DNA of 23,186 nt. It comes from Chitinophagaceae bacterium UBA2791 (GTDB lineage: Bacteria; Bacteroidota; Bacteroidia; Chitinophagales; Chitinophagaceae). How positions within the stretch are numbered: position 1 is the first letter of the stretch; every line of letters starts with the position of its first letter. The stretch is from positions 3,471 through 26,656 of the forward strand of contig DEHV01000076.1 in NCBI GenBank assembly GCA_002352105.1, in the 5' to 3' direction. Below the pieces are notes generated by a model, which did not search any database, was not told the origin of the DNA, and saw nothing but the letters and a program-made list of their open reading frames with translations. The position numbers were made by a program, and so were the translations under genes. Shown piece after piece: positions 1 to 7,670 of the stretch.

Positions 1-501
1 AGGGACCAGATGGGCATTGTTACCCAGGAGCCGATATTGTTCAACGATACGATAGCGGCAAACATTACGCTGGGCAGTCCGAATGCGGATATGGCGCAGA
101 TAGAGCAGGCGGCCCGGATGGCAAATGCCCATGATTTTATCATGACGAAGGAAGAGCGTTACCAGACCAATATCGGCGACCGCGGATCAAAGCTCAGCGG
201 CGGCGAGAGACAGCGGTTGACCATTGCGCGGGCCTTGCTGAAAAACCCGCCAATACTGATCCTGGACGAGGCGACTTCCTCGCTGGATACGGAAAGCGAG
301 CGGCTTGTACAGGATGCCATCAACAAAATGATGCAAAACCGCACCAGCATCGTGATCGCCCACCGCCTGAGCACCATCCGCCATGCCGATGAGATCATCG
401 TATTGCAAAAAGGAAAGATCGTGGAAAGGGGAACGCACGAGCAACTGCTTGCAGCAGAGGGATTTTATAAGCGATTAGTTGAGATGCAGGAGGTTAAGTA
501 A
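1..501 (+). CDS. ABC exporter, C-terminal ATPase domain (5' partial)
   Basis: This is the last 166 codons of an ATP-binding cassette transporter whose start lies left of the window; the frame is open from base 1. The fragment holds most of a nucleotide-binding domain in the expected order: Q-loop (VTQEPILF), signature motif LSGGERQRL, Walker B ILILDEATS, D-loop SSLD and switch histidine in IAHRLST. The Walker A lies outside. The short linker to the stop, with no further domain, fits an MsbA/LmrA-like half transporter with the membrane domain at the N-terminus, working as a homodimer in the inner membrane to export lipids or drugs. The substrate cannot be told from the ATPase half. The next gene starts 42 bases downstream on the same strand. 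Confidence 0.93.
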   Translation, partial: RDQMGIVTQEPILFNDTIAANITLGSPNADMAQIEQAARMANAHDFIMTKEERYQTNIGDRGSKLSGGERQRLTIARALLKNPPILILDEATSSLDTESERLVQDAINKMMQNRTSIVIAHRLSTIRHADEIIVLQKGKIVERGTHEQLLAAEGFYKRLVEMQEVK

Positions 502-543
502 ATTTGCCGTATATTATTTTTCATCTGTATATAAAATATCGGC

Positions 544-2649
544 ATGAAAATATCAAAACTAACGCTGACAGGGCTTTTAGCCCTTGTCATACCTATGGGC
601 ATGCTGGGACAGCAAAAGCTTTTTAGTTTCTCCCAGCTATTCGACCAACAGTATCCTGCCGTTTCCAGAACCCTGCCCCTGATAGAAGAATGGGCGGACG
701 ACCGCCACTATATAGAAATCGTCCCGAACCCCCGGGAAAGCGAAAAACCCACCCTTTTATCGGTAAATGCGCGCACCGGTAAGGCTTCGCCCTATGTAAA
801 GCCGATGACCAGCCCGGTGGTGACTGCTTCCCTGCTGCACGGCGCAGCTAAAAATATTCATAACATCACCAATTCCCCTGATAGCAGATGGCTGGCCTAT
901 ACCAAAAATAACGATCTGTATGTGCTGGAACTGTCTACCGGCAGGGAAGCCCGCCTCACCACCGACGGCTGCGACAGCATCATGAATGGCTATGCTTCAT
1001 GGGTGTATTATGAAGAGATACTGGGAAGAAGCTCCGAATACAAAGCTTTCTGGTGGAGCCCCGACAGCAGGTATATCGCCTTTATGCGTTTCGATGACAG
1101 CCGCGTTCCGGTATTTCCTATTTATGCTCCGGAAGGACGGCATGGGGGCCTGGAAAACCACCGTTATCCCAAAGCCGGCGATGAGAATCCCGAAGTGATG
1201 CTGGGCATTTTTTCCCTGGAAGATACTGCGACCACCTGGGCAAACTTCGACCCGGCGGCAGACCAGTATTTCGGCAAGCCGATATGGACGCCCGATAACC
1301 AGCTATGGATACCCTGGATGAACCGCAGGCAGGATAGCCTGATCATCTACCAGATCAATACGCTCACGGGAAGAAGAAGGATGATCTACACCGAAAAACA
1401 GCCTACCTGGATATCGCTGGACGAACAGGACAGGATCCGGTTTTTATCTTCCGGGAATGAATTCCTGCTGAAAAGCGACAAAGATGGCTGGGAAAATCTC
1501 TACCTGTACGATAAAAACGGGACTTTCATCAACCAGGTGACCTTCGGCAGTTTCTGGGGCACAGAAATACTTGCCGTAAATGAAAAGACCAGGGAAGTGT
1601 TTATCCGGGCGAGAAAGGATCATTCTGAACGCTACGATATCTATAAGGCCAGCCTGGACGGAAAGGAGCAGGTAAGAATATCACAGGGCGACTATTCGCA
1701 TGAAAAAGTTGTTGTTTCGCCTTCGGGGAGGTTTTTTGTTACCACCTACTCTAACCTGAACACTCCTCCAACGATGGCGGTAATGAATGATAAGGGCAAG
1801 ATCATCCGGGAGATCGCTTCCTCAAAAGGTCCGGAGTTTGATAACTATGCCAAACCGCGGAGTTCCCTGATAAAGGTCAGGTCCGGCGACGATGAATTCA
1901 ATTTACCGGTCGTCATCACCTATCCTACCAACTTCGACTCTACCAAGCAATACCCTGTATTGATCAATGTGTACGGAGGTCCCAATGCCGGAACGGTGTT
2001 TGATCAATGGAAAGCTCCTGCCGGCGCCATGCAATGGCTGGCGCAGGAAGGAATAGTGCAGGTAAGCATGGACAACAGAAGCTCCGGGCATTTCGGAAAA
2101 AGGGGCATGAACTATATCTTCCACGAGATGGGCAAGTGGGAAATAGAAGACTATATGACCTGCGGTAAATGGATCCGGTCGCAACCCTGGGCAGATACCA
2201 CGCGGATCGCGATCATGGGCGGGAGCTTCGGCGGATATATGACCTGCATGGCGCTGACCTATGGCGCGGATGTGTTCACGCACGGGATTGCGAGCTTTCC
2301 CGTGACCAACTGGGAATTATACGATACGCATTATACGGAAAGATATATGGGCAGGCCGGAAGAGAATCCCGAGGGCTACCGGATGACCTCGGCCATAACC
2401 TATGCCAACCGGTATAAAGGATTGCTGAGAATTATCCATGGCAGCGCCGACGAGAATGTGCATATGCAGCATACCCTTCAGCTGGTCGATGCGCTGCAGG
2501 ACCTGAACAAACATTTTGAGCTCATGATCTATCCGGGGCAACGCCACGGCATCAGGGGAGACAAACGAATGCATTACCAGGTGGAAATTTTCCGATTCAT
2601 TTACCGGAACCTGCTGAATAAACCATTGCCCGAAGGCTTCCTGGAGTAA
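544..2649 (+). CDS. Secreted dipeptidyl peptidase IV-like serine peptidase (S9B)
   Basis: The 701-residue product should remove N-terminal dipeptides, typically Xaa-Pro, from peptides outside the inner membrane. It begins with a type I signal peptide (hydrophobic core LLALVIPMGMLG, cleavage probably before QQK). Residues about 80-440 look like the DPPIV N-terminal beta-propeller, with the Glu-Glu pair E157-E158 (WVYYEEI) that holds the substrate amino terminus in DPP IV enzymes. The C-terminal alpha/beta hydrolase carries Ser561 (GGSFGGY), Asp636 (HGSADENVH) and His668 (PGQRHGI), a complete triad. The nucleophile elbow is GGSFGG rather than the GWSYGG usual in DPP IV, a mild deviation within the S9 pattern GxSxGG. 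Length is normal for Bacteroidota DPP IV. It may share a transcript with the ABC exporter, but no functional link is evident. Confidence 0.93.
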   Translation: MKISKLTLTGLLALVIPMGMLGQQKLFSFSQLFDQQYPAVSRTLPLIEEWADDRHYIEIVPNPRESEKPTLLSVNARTGKASPYVKPMTSPVVTASLLHGAAKNIHNITNSPDSRWLAYTKNNDLYVLELSTGREARLTTDGCDSIMNGYASWVYYEEILGRSSEYKAFWWSPDSRYIAFMRFDDSRVPVFPIYAPEGRHGGLENHRYPKAGDENPEVMLGIFSLEDTATTWANFDPAADQYFGKPIWTPDNQLWIPWMNRRQDSLIIYQINTLTGRRRMIYTEKQPTWISLDEQDRIRFLSSGNEFLLKSDKDGWENLYLYDKNGTFINQVTFGSFWGTEILAVNEKTREVFIRARKDHSERYDIYKASLDGKEQVRISQGDYSHEKVVVSPSGRFFVTTYSNLNTPPTMAVMNDKGKIIREIASSKGPEFDNYAKPRSSLIKVRSGDDEFNLPVVITYPTNFDSTKQYPVLINVYGGPNAGTVFDQWKAPAGAMQWLAQEGIVQVSMDNRSSGHFGKRGMNYIFHEMGKWEIEDYMTCGKWIRSQPWADTTRIAIMGGSFGGYMTCMALTYGADVFTHGIASFPVTNWELYDTHYTERYMGRPEENPEGYRMTSAITYANRYKGLLRIIHGSADENVHMQHTLQLVDALQDLNKHFELMIYPGQRHGIRGDKRMHYQVEIFRFIYRNLLNKPLPEGFLE

Positions 2650-2680
2650 CGCGGGGCCTGACGGCCGCGATTATTTATTC
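2650..2680. terminator. Candidate bidirectional terminator between convergent genes
   Basis: The whole space between the stop codons of the DPP IV-like gene and the DksA-like gene is a GC-rich inverted repeat at 2650-2669: CGCGG and CC pair with GG and CCGCG around a TGAC loop, with a two-base bulge. An AT-rich run (ATTATTTATT) follows on the plus strand. It is placed where both convergent transcripts need to stop. The T-tract is imperfect, so efficiency is uncertain. Confidence 0.45.
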
Positions 2681-3540
2681 ATCATTTGCTTGGCCTCGAT
2701 GCTCAGGGTGGCATGGGGAACTGCGCGAAGGCGGGCTTTATCGATGAGCTTACCCGTGATGCGGCAGATGCCGTAAGTGCGATTCTCGATACGCATGATC
2801 GCCTTTTCGAGATGATCGATATAGTTGATCTGGCGGCTGGCCATCTGCGCCAGTTGCTCTCTCTCCATACTCATGCTGCCGTCTTCCATGGTCATATAGC
2901 GGTTTTCGTTTTCATCGCCGCCCATTTCATCCTTGCGGGTGATCAATCCCTGGAGATAAGCAAGCTCTTTTTTGGCCTGGTCGAGCTTCTTCTGGATCAG
3001 CTCCCTGAATTCCTGGAGCTCGGCATCGCTGTAGCGCATGGTTGGACCGGAGCTCTCATAAGCAGGTTGGTCCAATACGGATTTGGTAAACTCGGGTTCG
3101 TATTTTCTGGCTGTTTTCGTCTTGATTTCGGGAATAACGACCTTAACAGGTTTTGGCGGTGGGGCCGTTTTCTTAGGGGGCGGCGGAGCAACCGCTTCCT
3201 GTTTTTTTACCTTCGCTTCCACTTTCTTGGTCTCAGGTTTCTTGTCCTCTTTTTTCGGCATCACTACTTTTTTAACTTCTGTTTTTTTAATGGGTTTCTT
3301 CGGTGCGGCAGCCGGCTTGCGGGCGGCAGCAGCAGCTTTATGTTTGGCGGGCGCCGGTTTATGCGATTTGGCGGCAGGCTTTTTAGCGCTGGCCGGTTTA
3401 GCCGCTTTTTTGGGCGCCGGTTTGGACTTGCTGGCTTTAACAGGGGTTGAAGACTTAGCCGCCGGCTTCTTTGCAGATGATGCTTTTTTAACCGGAGCGC
3501 TTTTTTTAGCGGGCTTTGCGGCCTTTTTTTTGGTTGCCAT
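2671..3540 (-). CDS. DksA/TraR-like protein with Lys/Ala/Pro-rich N-terminal tail
   Basis: The 289-residue protein has two unlike parts. Residues 1 to about 145 are almost only Lys, Ala and Pro in loose AKKPAAK-type repeats, like the tails of histone H1-like bacterial proteins, and probably unstructured and nucleic-acid binding. Residues about 169-289 match the short DksA/TraR-like proteins of Bacteroidota: a helical part starting RYSDAELQEF and the ending YGICRITGKLI...RLRAVPHATLSIEAK. Only one cysteine remains where DksA has a four-Cys zinc finger, so zinc is probably not bound. I chose the ATG at 3540 (MATKKK); an in-frame ATG 15 codons upstream lies inside ileS. It starts 4 bases after the ileS stop, so it is probably co-transcribed and translationally coupled. 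DksA proteins bind the RNA polymerase secondary channel; whether this one does is not shown. Confidence 0.85.
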   Translation of the reverse strand: MATKKKAAKPAKKSAPVKKASSAKKPAAKSSTPVKASKSKPAPKKAAKPASAKKPAAKSHKPAPAKHKAAAAARKPAAAPKKPIKKTEVKKVVMPKKEDKKPETKKVEAKVKKQEAVAPPPPKKTAPPPKPVKVVIPEIKTKTARKYEPEFTKSVLDQPAYESSGPTMRYSDAELQEFRELIQKKLDQAKKELAYLQGLITRKDEMGGDENENRYMTMEDGSMSMEREQLAQMASRQINYIDHLEKAIMRIENRTYGICRITGKLIDKARLRAVPHATLSIEAKQMMNK

Positions 3541-3544
3541 ACTG

Positions 3545-6500
3545 TTAAGCTTTTTTGGTAACAATAACTTTAATTGGAATATCATTTATTTCAACCTCAG
3601 TCCCACCGGCAAGATCATCCATGATATCAAGCTGATCTGCTAGAATTTCGGCGCAAATATAGCTATTAAAACGGGCAACAGCGTCTTTTAGGTTCTGGTT
3701 GCCTGTTAACTTAACTATAATCCTGTCGGTTAGTTCAAAATCGCTGTCCTTCCTGATTTTCTGGATCCTGTTGACCAATTCCCGGGCATACCCTTCGCTC
3801 TCGAGCACAGGCGTAATGTTCACGTCCAGCGCAACGGTCAGTCCCTCCTTATTCGCCACCATCCAACCCGGGATATCTTCACTGGTTATCTCTACTTCCT
3901 GTGCTTGTAATATTACAGGTTCGTTATCAATTAACAATGAAATATGGCCTACTTTTTCCAGCCCGGCGATATCTTCCTGCGACAGGTTGCCGATCATTTC
4001 TGCTACCGTTTTCATCCGGGGTCCCATTCTTTTTCCCAGCAATACGTAATTGGGTTTGATTTTCTTCTTGATAAACCCGTCGTTATTTTCCAGGTAGGCG
4101 ATCTCCTTAACGTTGATCTCCGTTTTGATAAGCTCTTCTACCGCCTGGATCTGCTTTTTCATCCGCCCTTCCAATACCGGTATGAGGATCTTCTGCAGCG
4201 GCTGCCGGACCTTGATATTTACTTTCTTGCGGAGCGATAGCGCCAGGGAAGATATATCCTGCGCCAGCTGTACCCTTTCTTCCAGGGATTTGTCCATTTT
4301 GCTTTCATCAGCCTTGGGAAAAAGCGCATGATGCACGGAAGCTTCTTCTTGCCGGCGCGTCACTGAGTTCAGGTTCTGAAACAGGCTATCGCTGAAAAAA
4401 GGAGCGATGGGCGCCATCAACCTGGAAATGGTTTCCAGGCATTCATAAAGCGTCTGGTAAGCGCATATCTTATCGTGCTCATACTCGCCTTTCCAGAATC
4501 TCCGGCGGCAAAGTCTTACATACCAGTTGCTGAGATGGGCGTCGACAAAATCCTCGATGGCCCGGCCGGCCTGGGTAGGCTCGTAATCATCCATATATTC
4601 ATTGACGCTTTTTACCAGCGAGTTCAGGGAAGACAGGATCCAACGGTCTATCTCAGGTCTTTCGCTGACGGGAACATAGGCTTCCTTAAATGTGAACCCG
4701 TCCACATTGGCATACAGGGCAAAGAACTGGTAAGTATTATATAGAGTGCCGAAAAATTTTCTCTGCACTTCGCGGATACCGTTCAGATCAAACTTCATGC
4801 TATCCCAGGGAGAAGCGTTGGTGATCAGGTACCAGCGGGTACTATCGGCGCCAAACTCTTCAATCGTTTTAAACGGATCGATCACATTGCCCAGGCGCTT
4901 GCTCATTTTATTGCCGTTCTTATCCAGCACCAGCCCATTGGATACGCAGGTCTTAAAGGCTACGGAGCCAAACAACAGGGTGGAAATAGCGTGCAGAGTG
5001 TAGAACCAGCCCCTGGTCTGATCGACTCCCTCGCAGATAAAATCTGCCGGATAGCTGTTGTTGAACGGCGCCTTAAAAGGCTGCTCGTCGCCGGCTTTCA
5101 ATTTCTCATAATCCAGCCCCCACTGCGCATAGGGCATAGAGCCGCTATCAAACCAGACATCGATCAGGTCGGGAACGCGGCGCATGGCTCTTCCACTTTC
5201 GCTCACCAGAACAACCTCGTCCACATAAGGTTTATGCAGGTCGAGAATACCCTTGTTCAGGTATGCCTGGTTGAGCTCCCCCCCCAATACCTCATTGGCT
5301 TTTTTGATCTCCGCTTCCAGCTCGGGGATGGACCCGATACATTTTTCCTCTGCTCCATCATCTGTTCGCCAGATAGGCAGGGGCGTTCCCCAATACCGGG
5401 ACCGGCTCAGGTTCCAGTCCACCATATTCTCCAGCCAGTTGCCAAAACGGCCTTCGCCGGTGGATTTGGGCTTCCAGTTAATGGTTTCATTCAATGCCAG
5501 CATTTTCTCCTTTACCGCCGTGGTGCGAATGAACCAGGCATCCAGGGGATAATACAGCACAGGCTTATCTGTTCTCCAGCAATGGGGATAGTTGTGCTCG
5601 AATTTTTCTATTTTAAAAGCGCGATTCTCCTTTTTCAGCTTTACGCAGATGTCCACATTCACATCCACATAGTTGGGATCGTCTGTGTAATTTTTTACAT
5701 AGCGGTTGCTGAATTCGCCCAGTCCTTCCACAAATCTTCCCTGCCGGTCGACCATTGTGAGAATGCCTACTTCATATTTTTTGCCCACTTTAAAGTCGTC
5801 CGCGCCAAAAGCGGGGGCAGTATGCACAATACCGGTACCGTCTTCTGTGGTCACGAAATCGCCGAGCAGTACCCGGAAGGGATTGCCGCCGGCCTTGCCT
5901 GGCGCATTTGCTTCAAAGGGCAGCAATTGCTCGTAGCGGATCTCCTCCAACTCGGACCCCTTGCATTCGGCCAGTATTTTCCAGGGCAGTATTTTATCGC
6001 CTTCCTTGTAAGCCGGCAGCTCGGCCGACTCGCCTTCGGGTTTAAAATAATTCTTCACCAGGTCCTTCGCCAGGATCACATTGATGGGGAGATAGGTATA
6101 AGGATTATATGTTTTGACCACTACATAGCGGATATTGGGTCCCACAGTAAGCGCCAGGTTGGAAGGCAGGGTCCAGGGCGTGGTGGTCCAGGCCAGGAAA
6201 AACAGCTCGTCGTTCTTATGCTCCAGGTGTTTGAATAAAAATGCTGATCTTTTGTTCTTTACCACGTTGAACATCACCACTGCGGAAGTGTCTTTCACCA
6301 TTTTATAGGTTCCGGGCTGGTTCAGTTCATGCGAACTGAGACCGGTGCCTGCCGCCGGGGAATAGGGTTGCACGCTCACGCTTTCGTACAGCAACCCTTT
6401 TTTATACAATTCTTTCAACAGCCACCAGAGCGTTTCTATATAACCATTCTCAAAAGTGATGTACGGATGTTGCAGATCCACCCAATAGCCCATTTTACGG

Positions 6501-6910
6501 GTCAGATCATCCCATTTATCCTTGTACTTCAGCACCTCCTTCCGGCAGGTATCGTTGTATTCGGCGATGGATATTTTTTTCCCGATATCTTCCTTAGTGA
6601 TGCCCAGCATTTTCTCTACGCCAAGCTCCACGGGAAGTCCATGCGTGTCCCATCCGCCCTTGCGATGAACCTGGAACCCCTGCATGGTCTTATAGCGGCA
6701 GATGAGGTCTTTCATGGAACGGCTGATGACATGATGAATGCCCGGCAGCCCGTTGGCGCTGGGAGGGCCCTCGTAGAAAATAAAAGGCCGGGCATCTTCT
6801 CGGATGCGGAGGCTTTCTTCAAATGCCTGGGTCTCATTCCATTTAAGCAATATCTCCTGTTCTATCGACGGCAGGTCTAGCTTTGAGAACTCTCTGTATC
6901 GGGCTGTCAT
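3545..6910 (-). CDS. ileS: Isoleucyl-tRNA synthetase, type 2 (eukaryote-like)
   Basis: The 1121-residue class I synthetase charges tRNA-Ile with isoleucine in the cytoplasm. The Rossmann fold, the editing domain (TTPWTLPSNLALTVG; GTGIVHTAPAFGADDF), DVWFDSGS and the KMSKR loop (K668-R672) appear in order, followed by the anticodon-binding region. The C-terminus has no zinc-type Cys pairs, as expected for type 2 enzymes. The class I signature, normally HxGH, reads GIHH (residues 57-60, bases 6731-6742), the swapped GXHH form known from mupirocin hyper-resistant IleRS2. I chose the ATG at 6910 (MTARYREF) rather than 6952, because a promoter -7 element lies at 6950-6957, over the upstream start. 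The DksA-like gene follows after 4 bases. Confidence 0.97.
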   Translation of the reverse strand: MTARYREFSKLDLPSIEQEILLKWNETQAFEESLRIREDARPFIFYEGPPSANGLPGIHHVISRSMKDLICRYKTMQGFQVHRKGGWDTHGLPVELGVEKMLGITKEDIGKKISIAEYNDTCRKEVLKYKDKWDDLTRKMGYWVDLQHPYITFENGYIETLWWLLKELYKKGLLYESVSVQPYSPAAGTGLSSHELNQPGTYKMVKDTSAVVMFNVVKNKRSAFLFKHLEHKNDELFFLAWTTTPWTLPSNLALTVGPNIRYVVVKTYNPYTYLPINVILAKDLVKNYFKPEGESAELPAYKEGDKILPWKILAECKGSELEEIRYEQLLPFEANAPGKAGGNPFRVLLGDFVTTEDGTGIVHTAPAFGADDFKVGKKYEVGILTMVDRQGRFVEGLGEFSNRYVKNYTDDPNYVDVNVDICVKLKKENRAFKIEKFEHNYPHCWRTDKPVLYYPLDAWFIRTTAVKEKMLALNETINWKPKSTGEGRFGNWLENMVDWNLSRSRYWGTPLPIWRTDDGAEEKCIGSIPELEAEIKKANEVLGGELNQAYLNKGILDLHKPYVDEVVLVSESGRAMRRVPDLIDVWFDSGSMPYAQWGLDYEKLKAGDEQPFKAPFNNSYPADFICEGVDQTRGWFYTLHAISTLLFGSVAFKTCVSNGLVLDKNGNKMSKRLGNVIDPFKTIEEFGADSTRWYLITNASPWDSMKFDLNGIREVQRKFFGTLYNTYQFFALYANVDGFTFKEAYVPVSERPEIDRWILSSLNSLVKSVNEYMDDYEPTQAGRAIEDFVDAHLSNWYVRLCRRRFWKGEYEHDKICAYQTLYECLETISRLMAPIAPFFSDSLFQNLNSVTRRQEEASVHHALFPKADESKMDKSLEERVQLAQDISSLALSLRKKVNIKVRQPLQKILIPVLEGRMKKQIQAVEELIKTEINVKEIAYLENNDGFIKKKIKPNYVLLGKRMGPRMKTVAEMIGNLSQEDIAGLEKVGHISLLIDNEPVILQAQEVEITSEDIPGWMVANKEGLTVALDVNITPVLESEGYARELVNRIQKIRKDSDFELTDRIIVKLTGNQNLKDAVARFNSYICAEILADQLDIMDDLAGGTEVEINDIPIKVIVTKKA

Positions 6911-6949
6911 AGTAAGTTTTGGGTCTGAATATTCCAAATAAAAAGCGGG

Positions 6950-6957
6950 CAAAGTTA
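6950..6957 (-). promoter_or_regulatory. Candidate -7 promoter element for ileS
   Basis: On the minus strand this reads TAACTTTG, a full match to the Bacteroidota -7 consensus TANNTTTG, about 40 bases before the chosen ileS start. No clear TTTG was seen at the -33 distance. The element overlaps the alternative upstream ATG at 6952 and so argues for the start at 6910. Confidence 0.5.
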
Positions 6958-7157
6958 CAGAATTATGCAGCAGCGCACGCTAACCGTTAAAAATGTTTGT
7001 GGTCGCCGCAACGACCTACTATTTAATTAAAGTAGCGCATGCCCGGCAATAACACGATCGAAAATATCCGCAGTAAAAAAAGCAACGGCAAATGATAAGA
7101 AAAACATAATTTATTCACCTTCCCTTAAATGCTTACACTTAGTTTTCAACATTTGAG
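6958..7157. other. Non-coding spacer upstream of ileS
   Basis: No convincing gene is present. The stretch is AT-rich compared with the neighbouring genes. It contains a 5-bp hairpin (GGTCG/CGACC, 7002-7017) and an 18-codon open frame (7039-7095) without support. It separates the leftward ileS unit from the candidate small RNA. Confidence 0.5.
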
Positions 7158-7165
7158 TACTTTTG
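7158..7165 (+). promoter_or_regulatory. Candidate promoter of the small RNA
   Basis: TACTTTTG matches the Bacteroidota -7 consensus TANNTTTG exactly; the -33 position (TTAC at 7133, spacing 21) is weak. The same bases run into TTTTGGCATAGTTTATGG, which resembles the -24 half of a sigma-54 promoter (TGGCA) but has GG instead of GC at the -12 position. Either reading would start transcription near 7171-7180. Confidence 0.4.
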
Positions 7166-7170
7166 GCATA

Positions 7171-7351
7171 GTTTATGGATTTATCGTAAACAGAAAACAG
7201 AATGGTTGCGAGCGGTAAAAATTGAAAGTTGTATCGCTTTAAGCATTCTTCCAAAGTAAAATTTACTTATGCATTATATAGGTACACATTTTTCTACGGT
7301 TTAGGGTTTAGGGGTTAATAAGGGGAGTATTCCTGCTCCCCTTTCTTTTTT
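7171..7351 (+). ncRNA. Candidate small non-coding RNA, about 180 nt
   Basis: This transcript is inferred from a promoter-like element at 7158-7165 and a strong intrinsic terminator at 7320-7351, with no credible protein between them. Visible structure includes a 5' hairpin (GTTTAT 7171-7176 with GTAAAC 7186-7191), a near-palindrome AAGTAAA-A-TTTACTT (7254-7268) and a G-rich run (7298-7325) whose last G tract is the 5' arm of the terminator. Only an 11-codon open frame (7269-7304) lies inside. I do not recognise an RNA family. The next plus-strand gene is over 2 kb away, so a leader or attenuator role is unlikely unless a gene was lost downstream. Confidence 0.4.
7320..7351 (+). terminator. 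Intrinsic terminator
   Basis: A stem AGGGGAG/CTCCCCT (7321-7327 with 7336-7342, extended by one A-T pair) closes an 8-base loop and is followed by a T-rich tract up to 7351. It is one of the clearest terminators in the window, and no annotated protein gene on the plus strand precedes it, which is the main argument for a small RNA here. Confidence 0.75.
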
Positions 7352-7591
7352 CAACTAAAGATCCTCTATACCGTAAGAACAAAGCTCCATCCTATCTTGT
7401 ACCAGATGAATACAAAATAATTCTTCCGACCCGGCATAATGGCAAAGTGTTTGCTGCCAATGCTTACGATTTAAAGTCACCCGTTTTTAATCTCTGATAT
7501 TGCCTGCGAAAAAGCCTAATACAGGCAATCCTTATTTGATATCCGGATAAAACCTATAAGTTAAAGGCCAATATAGAAAACCGCATCATGT
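7352..7591. other. Non-coding spacer with possible gene remnant and hairpin
   Basis: No complete gene is visible. The plus frame is open for 46 codons from 7357 to the TGA at 7495-7497, reads like a protein C-terminus (ending DLKSPVFNL), but has no start codon and follows a terminator; it may be a remnant or chance. An 8-bp inverted repeat, ATTGCCTG (7499-7506) and CAGGCAAT (7522-7529), follows it directly. Confidence 0.4.
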
Positions 7592-7619
7592 AAAAAAGTC
7601 TCCTTCCGGGGGCTTTTTT
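7592..7619. terminator. Bidirectional terminator downstream of hemJ
   Basis: AAAAAAG-TCTCC pairs with GGGGG-CTTTTTT (12 bp including two T-G pairs on the plus strand) around a TTCC loop. The flanking A and T runs allow termination in both directions. It lies 51 bases past the hemJ stop and would end the leftward hemH-hemJ transcript. Confidence 0.75.
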
Positions 7620-7670
7620 ACGTAATGCAGCAACCCCGGGAATAAGGATCAGGCAAAATCCGGATGGGCG

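Noticed and set aside
2686..3450. 254-codon open frame antisense to the DksA-like gene
   Set aside because: Its Phe/Gly/Arg-rich product is the complement of the Lys/Ala/Pro-rich repeats, not a separate gene.
4991..6238. Long 415-codon open frame on the plus strand
   Set aside because: It lies wholly antisense to ileS, whose protein shows all expected motifs; the antisense product has no recognisable domain and arises from codon bias.
7039..7095. 18-codon open frame upstream of the candidate small RNA
   Set aside because: No ribosome site, no promoter match in front and too short to judge from sequence alone.
7158..7182. Full sigma-54 promoter
   Set aside because: The -24 half TGGCA is good, but the -12 half has GG instead of the near-invariant GC, so I report only a partial resemblance.
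7269..7304. 11-codon open frame inside the candidate small RNA
   Set aside because: A leader peptide is possible, but there is no amino-acid bias toward a pathway and no gene directly downstream.
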